Shown: piece after piece, positions 1-4,649 of the stretch
How positions within the stretch are numbered: position 1 is the stretch's first letter
How the letters are laid out: every line of letters begins with the position of its first letter
Assembly: GCA_902827055.1 (NCBI GenBank)
Contig: CADEHD010000154.1
Span: 1 to 5,418 of the forward strand
Source of the DNA: an uncultured Chloroflexota bacterium
GTDB taxonomy: Bacteria > Chloroflexota > Dehalococcoidia > UBA2979
Length of the DNA: 5,418 nucleotides
Reading direction: 5' to 3'
Position numbers and translations under genes: made by a program
The notes under the pieces: model-generated
What the model saw: the letters and a program-made list of their open reading frames with translations, nothing else
Database searches by the model: none
What the model was told of the DNA's origin: nothing

Positions 1-97
1 GGGGCGAGAGCTAGCCCGCGGAGCCACCGCGCCCCCGCGAGGCGCCCGTCGATGCACCCGAACGCGCACCTGCGCGGCAGGGCGCGAGCAGACACAA

Positions 98-125
98 CGA
101 AGGCCCGGCTGTTGCCGGGCCTTCG
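98..125 (-). terminator. Intrinsic-terminator-like hairpin after the Fe-S protein gene
   Basis: A perfect inverted repeat pairs 98-109 with 114-125, a 12-bp stem rich in G and C around a TGTT tetraloop (plus-strand reading). It begins 28 bases beyond the stop codon of the leftward IscA/HesB gene. Read on the minus strand, the stem is followed by TTGTGTCTGC, a modest U-rich tail, whereas the plus-strand exit (CCTCGTGAGC) has none. It is therefore best assigned as terminator of the leftward gene. The U-tract is imperfect, so termination efficiency cannot be judged from sequence. Confidence 0.7.
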
Positions 126-153
126 CCTCGTGAGCGTTGCGCGACGTCGCGGG

Positions 154-483
154 CTAGTGGCCGCCGCACCCGCAGGCGCCACCACCAGCGGCGGCGTTCG
201 GCGCCTCGATGGTGAAGCCCTGGCGCATCACGTCCGCGACGTAGTCGATCGCCGCGCCATCGAGCTGCTGGGCCGACATCGGGTCCACGATGATGCGGAC
301 GCCCGAGAGCTCGATGACCGAGTCGTCGGACGTGGGGGCGTCGATGCCCATCGCGAAGCTGCCGCCCGAGCAGGCGCAGCCGCCGCCACGAGCAAGGATG
401 CGCAGCCCTTCGTTCTCGCCAGCCTGGTCGCCGAGGATGGTGACAAGCCGCTCAGCGGCGTGTGGGGTCACAGTCAGAAGCAC
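154..483 (-). CDS. IscA/HesB/ErpA-family iron-sulfur cluster carrier protein
   Basis: Encodes 109 residues, the usual size for A-type carriers, cytoplasmic proteins that accept Fe-S clusters from the assembly scaffold and deliver them to apoproteins. The family layout is intact: an N-terminal helix/strand region, a glycine-cysteine motif at 33-40, the segment YVADVMRQGFTIEAPNA (81-97), and a C-terminal CGC at 104-106 corresponding to the paired cysteines of IscA. Unusually, the first motif reads GGGCACSGG, giving Cys36 and Cys38 where most members have one Cys, with an apparent two-residue insertion. Translation starts at GTG; GGGAGG lies seven bases upstream, fixing the start. A hairpin follows the stop. 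The minus-strand zinc-ribbon gene lies 149 bases upstream and is probably transcribed separately. The family is secure, but which paralogue (IscA, ErpA or SufA) cannot be decided. Confidence 0.93.
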   Translation of the reverse strand: MLLTVTPHAAERLVTILGDQAGENEGLRILARGGGCACSGGSFAMGIDAPTSDDSVIELSGVRIIVDPMSAQQLDGAAIDYVADVMRQGFTIEAPNAAAGGGACGCGGH

Positions 484-490
484 GTAGTCG

Positions 491-496
491 CCTCCC
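491..496 (-). promoter_or_regulatory. Shine-Dalgarno site of the Fe-S carrier gene
   Basis: On the minus strand this reads GGGAGG, separated by seven bases from the GTG at 483-481. It is a near-ideal ribosome binding site and supports the GTG start. Confidence 0.8.
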
Positions 497-519
497 GTCT
501 GGTTCGCGTTCGCCCGTGT

Positions 520-525
520 ACTTTA
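520..525 (-). promoter_or_regulatory. Candidate -10 box for the Fe-S carrier gene
   Basis: Minus-strand TAAAGT resembles the sigma-70 -10 hexamer and lies in one of the few A/T-rich spots of this gap. A start of transcription about seven bases downstream would give a leader of roughly 30 bases including the Shine-Dalgarno site. No convincing -35 element is seen 16-18 bases upstream, where the sequence is GC-only. An imperfect inverted repeat (532-551, eight pairs with one bulge) occupies that position and could be an operator or the end of the upstream transcript; this is speculation. Confidence 0.35.
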
Positions 526-632
526 GCACCCGGGGCGCCAGCGGCGTCCCCACCCCGCATCGCGGCCAGCGGGGGGAAGGGGGCAGTTGCTCGCGCTACT
601 CGACGTAACGAAGGCGGACGGCGTGGGGCGGC

Positions 633-911
633 CTACGAGGCCTGCTCGTCCAGCACGATGCGCTCGAGGTCCTTGTCGACGCGCCGGCGTGCGATCGGCC
701 GCAGCCGCATCAGCTTCCAGCTGCGCCGCGCGCACTCCACGCAGTAGTGGTGAGCGTTCTCCGCGAAGACGTACGGAGGGTGTACGCGCCCGCAGCCGCG
801 GCACTTGACGGGCACCCGGCGCCGATCGACGGATGGGGCGTCGGAGGGCGTGAGCGCACTCGAGTCGCTCGCCGCACCGCCGGGCTGGAGGAGTCGTCGG
901 ATGAATCGCAT
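633..911 (-). CDS. Small zinc-ribbon protein of unknown function
   Basis: Encodes 92 residues from an ATG. The visible domain is a four-cysteine zinc ribbon: Cys37-x-x-Cys40 and Cys57-x-x-Cys60, 16 residues between the pairs, with H44, H54 and H55 in the intervening loop. The first 30 residues look disordered (Gly, Ala, Ser, Asp and Pro rich). The C-terminal third is very basic (residues 62-79 hold many Arg and Lys), which would suit nucleic-acid or ribosome contact, but this is inference. The start has no Shine-Dalgarno site; GTG at codon 33, just before the first CxxC, is an alternative start that would keep the whole ribbon. The gene is divergent from tpiA across 65 bases and lies upstream of the Fe-S carrier gene on the same strand. 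I do not recognise a named family. Confidence 0.72.
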   Translation of the reverse strand: MRFIRRLLQPGGAASDSSALTPSDAPSVDRRRVPVKCRGCGRVHPPYVFAENAHHYCVECARRSWKLMRLRPIARRRVDKDLERIVLDEQAS

Positions 912-924
912 GCGTACATACTCG

Positions 925-936
925 GCCGGATCCGGC
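925..936. repeat. 12-bp perfect palindrome in the divergent intergenic region
   Basis: GCCGGATCCGGC is identical to its reverse complement. It sits between the divergently transcribed zinc-ribbon gene and tpiA, six bases before the candidate -35 of tpiA. The position suits an operator for a dimeric regulator, but G+C-rich DNA yields such palindromes by chance fairly easily. Confidence 0.4.
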
Positions 937-941
937 AGCCC

Positions 942-969
942 TTGAGCGCGCCACGGCGAGGGCTACCAT
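942..969 (+). promoter_or_regulatory. Candidate tpiA promoter giving a leaderless transcript
   Basis: TTGAGC (942-947) and TACCAT (964-969) are separated by 16 bases and match the -35 and -10 pattern of a sigma-70-type promoter. The seven bases after the -10 end at the A of the tpiA ATG (977), so transcription would start at or next to the start codon. This fits the lack of a Shine-Dalgarno site at usable spacing: the nearest purine run, GAGGGC, is 13 or more bases away. Confidence 0.5.
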
Positions 970-976
970 CGATGCC

Positions 977-1741
977 ATGCGAACCCCGATCGTCGGCGGC
1001 AACTGGAAGATGCACACCACGCGCGCCGAGGCGCTGGCGCTGCTGGTCGCCCTGCGCGACGGCCTGGCGGACCTCGGCGGAGTAGAGGTAGCGGTATTTC
1101 CGCCCGCCCCGTGGCTGGGTGACGCGTCCAACATCCTCGAGGGCTCCAACGTCGCCGTGGGCGTCCAGAACGTGTACTGGGAGCCGCGCGGCGCGTTCAC
1201 GGGCGAGCAGAGCGCCGCGATGCTCGTGGGTGCGGCGCGGCACGTTCTCGTGGGGCACTCCGAGCGCCGCCACGTCTTCGGAGAGACCGACGCCGACGTG
1301 AGCCGCAAGCTGCGGTCCATCCTCGATGCCGGGTTGCACCCGGTCCTCGCCGTGGGCGAGCTGCAGGAGGAACGCGACGCGGGCGCCACGATGGACGTCC
1401 TGCGGAGGCAGCTCGACGGCGCGCTGACGGGCCTCGATGAGCTGCCCACCACGCTTGTGGTCGCCTACGAGCCCGTGTGGGCGATCGGGACCGGGCGCAC
1501 AGCCACCCCCGAGGCCGCGCAGGAGGCGTGCGCGGCCGTCCGCTCGATGGTCGCGGAACGCTTCGAGGCGGCCGCCGCGAGCGGCCTGCGCGTCCAGTAC
1601 GGCGGCTCGGTCACACCGCAGAACATCGAGGTCCTGGCGGCGCAACCGGATATCGATGGCGCGCTGGTCGGTGGCGCGTCGCTCAACGCCGAGGCGTTCA
1701 TCGCGATCTGCCGAGCGCTTGCGGCCGCGAAGCGCATCTGA
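977..1741 (+). CDS. tpiA: Triose-phosphate isomerase
   Basis: Cytoplasmic glycolytic and gluconeogenic enzyme interconverting dihydroxyacetone phosphate and glyceraldehyde 3-phosphate. The 254 residues form a full-length (beta/alpha)8 barrel. Key elements in order: GGNWKM with Asn9 and Lys11 (substrate binding), NVYW..RGAFTGE (65-77), GHSERR with catalytic His94, AYEPVWAIGTG with catalytic Glu165 and the mobile loop 6 after it, YGGS (208-211), and GALVGGASL (228-236), which binds the phosphate. All catalytic residues are present. The ATG at 977 places GNWKM at the standard distance from the N-terminus and lies seven bases after a -10-like TACCAT. pgk and gap, the frequent partners of tpiA, are not in the window; miaA follows after 34 bases with its own -10-like site. 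Identification is secure. Confidence 0.98.
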   Translation: MRTPIVGGNWKMHTTRAEALALLVALRDGLADLGGVEVAVFPPAPWLGDASNILEGSNVAVGVQNVYWEPRGAFTGEQSAAMLVGAARHVLVGHSERRHVFGETDADVSRKLRSILDAGLHPVLAVGELQEERDAGATMDVLRRQLDGALTGLDELPTTLVVAYEPVWAIGTGRTATPEAAQEACAAVRSMVAERFEAAAASGLRVQYGGSVTPQNIEVLAAQPDIDGALVGGASLNAEAFIAICRALAAAKRI

Positions 1742-1763
1742 CACCGGCGAGCGCCGGGAGTTC

Positions 1764-1769
1764 TAGACT
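1764..1769 (+). promoter_or_regulatory. Candidate -10 box of miaA (leaderless type)
   Basis: TAGACT is followed by six bases and then the miaA ATG (1776). The only purine-rich stretch nearby, GGGAG at 1756-1760, is 15 bases from the ATG, too far for a normal Shine-Dalgarno site. A -35 is not obvious; CTGACA at 1738-1743 would leave a 20-base spacer. The layout repeats that seen before tpiA. Confidence 0.42.
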
Positions 1770-1775
1770 CGTTCG

Positions 1776-2735
1776 ATGACCGACAGCCCTCAGCGCTACC
1801 GAGGCCAGCTCGTGGCCATCGTCGGCGCCACGGCGAGCGGCAAGACCGCCGCCGCCATCGAGATCGCCCAGCGTGTGCCCGCCGAGGTGATCTCGGCCGA
1901 CTCGCGCCAGGTGCGCCGCGAAATGCGCATCGGAACCGCCGCGCCTACCGACGAGGAGCTGGCGGCAGTCCCGCATCACCTCGTCGGAGTCGTCGCGCCG
2001 GACGAGCCCTGGTCGCTCGCTGCGTTCCTCTCCTGCGCGCGTGAAGCGATCGAGGGCGCGTGGGAGCGCGGCCGCCTGCCCTTGCTCGTCGGCGGCACCG
2101 GGCAGTACGTGTGGGCGCTCCTCGAGGGCTGGCAGATCCCGGCGATCCCGGCCAACCCCGCGCTCCGCGCTGCGCTCGAGGCGCTGGCCCTCGAGCCCGG
2201 CGGCCCCGAGGAACTGCGCGCGCGTCTCACCGCGCTCGACCCCGCGTCCGCTGCGCGGATCGCGCCCCAGAACCTCCGCCGCATCATCCGCGCCATCGAG
2301 ATCGTGGAAACCAGCGGGGCTCCCGTGCAGCCGCTCGAGAAGCGCCCGACGGGCATCGACAGCCGCGTGATCGGGCTGGAATGGCCGCGCGACGAGCTGC
2401 ATCGACGCGTCGACGCGCGGGCGGCCGCGATGTACGCCGACGGCCTTCTCGAGGAGACCCGCGCGCTCCTCGAGCGGTACGGCCCGGGGCTCCCAGCCCT
2501 CGCCACGATCGGCTACGCCGAGGCCGCGCGCGTGGTCCAGGGCGAGTGGGACGTCGCGCGGGCCATCGAGCGCACGCGGATCGAGACCCACCGCCTCGTC
2601 CGGATGCAGGCTGCCTGGTTCGCCGGCGACGACCCCCGCATCGAGTGGATACCCGGCGCGGACTCCGAGGCGGTCGTGGGAGCCGTCACACGGTTCCTCG
2701 GGCAGCACGAGCGGCCCCCCACCTCGCGTCATTGA
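1776..2735 (+). CDS. miaA: tRNA dimethylallyltransferase (tRNA A37 prenylation)
   Basis: MiaA transfers the dimethylallyl group of DMAPP to N6 of adenosine 37 in tRNAs reading codons that begin with U. The 319 residues show the family order: P-loop GATASGKT (17-24); ADSRQ (41-45) with Asp42, which by position is the catalytic base; IGTAAPT (52-58); PHHLV (66-70); LLVGGTGQYVWALLEGW (103-119); an RRIIRAIEI helix (168-176) after the tRNA-contacting insertion; GL..E....LL (223-232); IGYAEA (245-250); and THRLVRMQAAWF (271-282). Several usually conserved positions differ: Tyr after SRQV is Arg47, Lys of IGT.KPT is Ala, and Asp of HHLID is Gly71. The P-loop, Asp42 and tRNA-binding blocks remain, so activity is likely. 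The C-terminal tail after about residue 310 is unconserved. Its stop overlaps the candidate -35 of the next transcription unit. Confidence 0.96.
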   Translation: MTDSPQRYRGQLVAIVGATASGKTAAAIEIAQRVPAEVISADSRQVRREMRIGTAAPTDEELAAVPHHLVGVVAPDEPWSLAAFLSCAREAIEGAWERGRLPLLVGGTGQYVWALLEGWQIPAIPANPALRAALEALALEPGGPEELRARLTALDPASAARIAPQNLRRIIRAIEIVETSGAPVQPLEKRPTGIDSRVIGLEWPRDELHRRVDARAAAMYADGLLEETRALLERYGPGLPALATIGYAEAARVVQGEWDVARAIERTRIETHRLVRMQAAWFAGDDPRIEWIPGADSEAVVGAVTRFLGQHERPPTSRH

Positions 2736-2761
2736 GTCGCTGCCGGGCCACGGGGTACGAT
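2732..2761 (+). promoter_or_regulatory. Candidate promoter upstream of dapF
   Basis: TTGAGT (2732-2737, overlapping the miaA stop codon) and TACGAT (2756-2761) have an 18-base spacer, a good sigma-70-type match in otherwise GC-rich sequence. Transcription would begin near 2768, which is the G of a GTG codon opening a 23-codon ORF. dapF could thus be expressed apart from miaA, with an 83-base region before its start. Confidence 0.5.
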
Positions 2762-2767
2762 CCGGCG

Positions 2768-2839
2768 GTGCGATCCACCCGCGTGATCCACCGATTCGAC
2801 GCACCCCTCGAGGGGTGCCTGGGTCCTGAGAGCTACTGA
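2768..2839 (+). CDS. Candidate 23-codon leaderless leader ORF before dapF
   Basis: A GTG six bases after TACGAT opens a reading frame of 23 codons ending in TGA at 2837-2839, in a different frame from dapF. The predicted peptide begins MRSTRVIHRF and ends GPESY; it has no signal or membrane segment and no Lys codon, so classic lysine-codon attenuation is not indicated. Codons 12-17 coincide exactly with the 18-bp palindrome at 2801-2818, and the GA of the stop codon is the start of the dapF Shine-Dalgarno GAGGGG, so a terminating ribosome would sit on that site. Third positions are G/C in 18 of 23 codons, which does not strongly support coding. It may instead be untranslated leader. The call rests on the placement of promoter, start and stop. 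Confidence 0.33.
   Translation: MRSTRVIHRFDAPLEGCLGPESY
2801..2818 (+). promoter_or_regulatory. 18-bp palindrome able to form a hairpin in the dapF leader
   Basis: GCACCCCTCGAGGGGTGC is a perfect palindrome. As RNA it can fold into a seven-pair stem with a TCGA loop. The left-arm stretch ACCCCTC (2803-2809) is also perfectly complementary to GAGGGGT at 2838-2844, which holds the dapF Shine-Dalgarno site, so two exclusive pairings are possible. There is no U-tract after it, which argues against a simple terminator of miaA. It could also be a DNA operator. Structure is seen; function is inferred. Confidence 0.45.
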
Positions 2840-2843
2840 GGGG
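2838..2843 (+). promoter_or_regulatory. Shine-Dalgarno site of dapF
   Basis: GAGGGG lies seven bases before the GTG start at 2851. It overlaps the TGA stop (2837-2839) of the candidate leader ORF and is complementary to the left arm of the upstream palindrome. It decides the GTG start over any other. Confidence 0.75.
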
Positions 2844-2850
2844 TATTGCC

Positions 2851-3747
2851 GTGATCCCGGAGACGCTCCCGTTCTGGAAGATGCACGGCACGGGGAACGA
2901 CTTCGTCCTGGCGGAGGCGGACACCGCCACGGCCACCGACGCCGAGTGGGCCGCCGAGGCGATCCGCGTGTGCGACCGCCACTTCGGCGTGGGCGCCGAC
3001 GGCCTGATCCTCGTGCTGCCATCGACGGTGGCCGACTTCCGGATGCGCGTGTTCAACCCGGACGGCTCCGAGGCCGAGATGTGCGGCAACGGCATCCGCT
3101 GCTTCGTCAAGTACTGCTTCGATCGCGGGCTCGTGGACCGCGAGGGCGACACCGGCGCGATGACCGTCGAGACTGGCGCCGGGATCCTCGAGGCACGCGC
3201 GACCCACGGCCCTGACGGCGACGTCACCCACGTGCGCGTGAGCATGGGTGCGCCGGTGTTCGAACCTGCCGCGGTTGGCGTCGCGATCGAGCAGCCCGCC
3301 CCGGTCCTGGACCTGCCCATGGAGGTCGCCGGTACGCGCCTCGGCGTCACGCTGGTGTCGATGGGCAACCCGCACGCCGTCACCTTCCTCGACCGACCGA
3401 CCGCCGAGTTCGACCTCGAGACCCACGGGCCGGCCGCGTCGACACACGCCCTGTTCGCGCGCGGCACGAACTTCGAGGTGGTGCAGGTCCGGGACCGCAG
3501 CCACCTCGACATGCGCGTGTGGGAGCGCGGCGCCGGGCCCACGCTCGCGTGCGGCACCGGAGCCTGCGCCGCCGTCGTCGCGGCGCGCCTGCATGGATAC
3601 GTCGATGGCGACGTCGAGGTGCAGCTGCCAGGCGGACCGCTGCGCATCGAGTGGGACGGCTCGGGGCCCGTGTTCCTGAGTGGACCAGCCACGTTCGTGT
3701 TCGCGTCCGAGTGGACGGCCGCGAGCTGGGGAGGACCCGCATCGTGA
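2851..3747 (+). CDS. dapF: Diaminopimelate epimerase
   Basis: Cofactor-independent racemase converting LL- to meso-diaminopimelate, the precursor of lysine and of many peptidoglycans. The 298 residues form two pseudo-symmetric DapF domains. Seen in order: FWKMHGTGNDF (8-18), GVGADG (46-51), FNPDGSEAEMCGNG with catalytic Cys78 (68-81), GNPHAV with Asn173 and His175 (172-177), Asn207 in TNFEVV, WERG with Glu225 and Arg226, and ACGTGACA with the second catalytic Cys234 (233-240). All residues expected from the studied family are present. One neighbouring position is less usual: GAGPT (227-231) instead of GxGET. The start is GTG with GAGGGG seven bases upstream. About 15 residues at the C-terminus go beyond the conserved fold. 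The stop overlaps the next gene's GTG by four bases. A meso-DAP wall cannot be inferred from this gene alone, since lysine synthesis also needs it. Confidence 0.97.
   Translation: MIPETLPFWKMHGTGNDFVLAEADTATATDAEWAAEAIRVCDRHFGVGADGLILVLPSTVADFRMRVFNPDGSEAEMCGNGIRCFVKYCFDRGLVDREGDTGAMTVETGAGILEARATHGPDGDVTHVRVSMGAPVFEPAAVGVAIEQPAPVLDLPMEVAGTRLGVTLVSMGNPHAVTFLDRPTAEFDLETHGPAASTHALFARGTNFEVVQVRDRSHLDMRVWERGAGPTLACGTGACAAVVAARLHGYVDGDVEVQLPGGPLRIEWDGSGPVFLSGPATFVFASEWTAASWGGPAS
3728..3734 (+). promoter_or_regulatory. Shine-Dalgarno site of the GNAT gene inside dapF
   Basis: GGGGAGG, within the last codons of dapF, is nine bases before a GTG at 3744-3746 that overlaps the dapF stop (GTGA). This chooses 3744 as start of the downstream gene rather than the upstream extension of the same frame into dapF. 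Confidence 0.7.
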
Positions 3748-4649
3748 CCTTTGAGCGCAACACGGTAGAGGCGGCCACGCCGCGCCTCCGCAACCGGCCC
3801 CTTCGCCCTCGCGAGTGGGATGAGCTGATCGAGCGTGACGACGTCACGTCCGTCAGCCTCGAGGAGGGCACGCTCGCGCTCGTGCCGACACACGGACAGC
3901 TGTGCCTCTACTTCGCCTTCCTCGGCGAGGAGGAGGGGCGGACCCACTTCGCGGAGCTGTTCAACGAGCTCGCCGACGACATCGCCGACGACGGCTGGCC
4001 GTACACCCGCATCGACCTGGTCGAGATGATGAACCGCATCTGGATCGAGCCGCTGCTGCAGGACGCGGAGTTCCGCCCCCATGGCGAGTGGATGGAGTTC
4101 GAGCGGCGCGAGCTGCGCGAGCTGCGCGAGCTGCGCGAGGACATGCCACCACCCGAGATCCCCGAGGGCTACCGGATGCGCCGGGCCACCGAGGCGGACC
4201 ACGAACAGATCGTCGAGCTGGAGGCGGCCGCGTACGGCGACGACGCGCGCGGCGAAGAGGCGACGCGCATCAGCCTCCAACAGGCGAACTGGACCGGCGT
4301 CCTGGAACGGGACGGTCGCGTCTGTGGCTACGCCATCAACGCGACTGCCGAACGGGGCGTCGGCCGGATCGTCTCGCTGGCCGTGGACCCCGATGACTGG
4401 GGGCAGGGCCTTGGTCGCGTGCTCGCCGAGGCCGCGGCGTACCAGGTCGCCTCGCAGGGGGCGACGCGCGCCACGGTCGAGATCAACCCGGAGGTTGGCC
4501 CGGCCATCCGCGCACTTCGCGCCGCAGAGTTCCGCCCCGGCAGGCGCGGCGTCGAGTGGCGGCGGGTTACGGACGCGGCCGCTCGCGAGCAGATCCGCGA
4601 GTCCGAGCGGCGCGCGGGCGTGAAAGCACGATTCGGGCAGTGGCGCTAG
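3744..4649 (+). CDS. Tandem GNAT-fold protein, putative N-acetyltransferase
   Basis: Encodes 301 residues from GTG 3744. The C-terminal half (about 143-270) is a GNAT acetyltransferase domain: MRRATEADHEQIVELE at its start, the strand SLAVDPDDWGQGLGRVLAEA (211-230) carrying the acetyl-CoA pyrophosphate loop, then ATVEINPE and the AIRALRAAEFRPGR helix-strand typical of motif B. The loop usually has Arg or Gln first (RGQGxG); here it is Trp219 (WGQGLG). The N-terminal half (about 14-120) has no such loop but resembles a degenerate GNAT half, with an LYFAFLGEE strand and a DAEFRPHGEWMEF ending. A highly charged linker, RELRELRELRE (122-132), joins the halves and comes from a 9-bp DNA repeat. The start overlaps the dapF stop by four bases, indicating translational coupling. 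Substrate is unknown; an amino compound or protein N-terminus is possible. Mycothiol-synthase-like proteins are also tandem GNATs, but I see no specific match. Confidence 0.85.
   Translation: MTFERNTVEAATPRLRNRPLRPREWDELIERDDVTSVSLEEGTLALVPTHGQLCLYFAFLGEEEGRTHFAELFNELADDIADDGWPYTRIDLVEMMNRIWIEPLLQDAEFRPHGEWMEFERRELRELRELREDMPPPEIPEGYRMRRATEADHEQIVELEAAAYGDDARGEEATRISLQQANWTGVLERDGRVCGYAINATAERGVGRIVSLAVDPDDWGQGLGRVLAEAAAYQVASQGATRATVEINPEVGPAIRALRAAEFRPGRRGVEWRRVTDAAAREQIRESERRAGVKARFGQWR
4106..4139 (+). repeat. 9-bp tandem repeat, about 3.8 copies
   Basis: The unit GCGCGAGCT is repeated exactly three times from 4106 to 4132, followed by GCGCGAG. It is in frame and encodes Glu-Leu-Arg triplets in the linker between the two GNAT halves. 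Because the unit is a multiple of three, copy-number change would lengthen or shorten the linker without a frameshift. Confidence 0.9.

Noticed and set aside
1..97. A possible end of an upstream plus-strand gene (TAG at 12-14 in frame 3).
   Set aside because: Only three codons precede the stop within the window, so nothing supports a gene; the rest of this stretch shows no conserved coding or RNA signal.
553..574. Inverted repeat CCCCGC/GCGGGG with a 10-base loop in the gap after the zinc-ribbon gene, considered as a terminator.
   Set aside because: Six pairs only, a long loop and no U-tract on either strand; expected by chance in such GC-rich DNA.
52..747. A 231-codon plus-strand frame across the Fe-S carrier gene and into the zinc-ribbon gene.
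   Set aside because: It is antisense to a clearly conserved IscA-type gene, crosses the gap and the terminator hairpin, and has a low-complexity translation.
710..1744. A 344-codon minus-strand frame antisense to tpiA and overlapping the zinc-ribbon gene.
   Set aside because: It mirrors tpiA in a stop-poor antisense frame; no domain or plausible start signal.
2736..2850. A T-box or lysine riboswitch in the dapF leader.
   Set aside because: No T-box consensus or lysine-riboswitch core is visible, and the 83-base leader is too short for a lysine riboswitch.
3519..3743. An earlier start of the GNAT gene within dapF in the same frame.
   Set aside because: The extra residues are an Arg-rich out-of-frame translation of dapF, and GTG 3744 has a strong Shine-Dalgarno and the typical GTGA overlap.
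1698..4280. An 860-codon open frame on the minus strand spanning miaA, dapF and part of the GNAT gene.
   Set aside because: It runs antisense to three well-identified genes. High G+C with strong third-position bias removes stops from such frames. The translation is rich in Arg, Ala, Gly and Pro with no recognisable domain.
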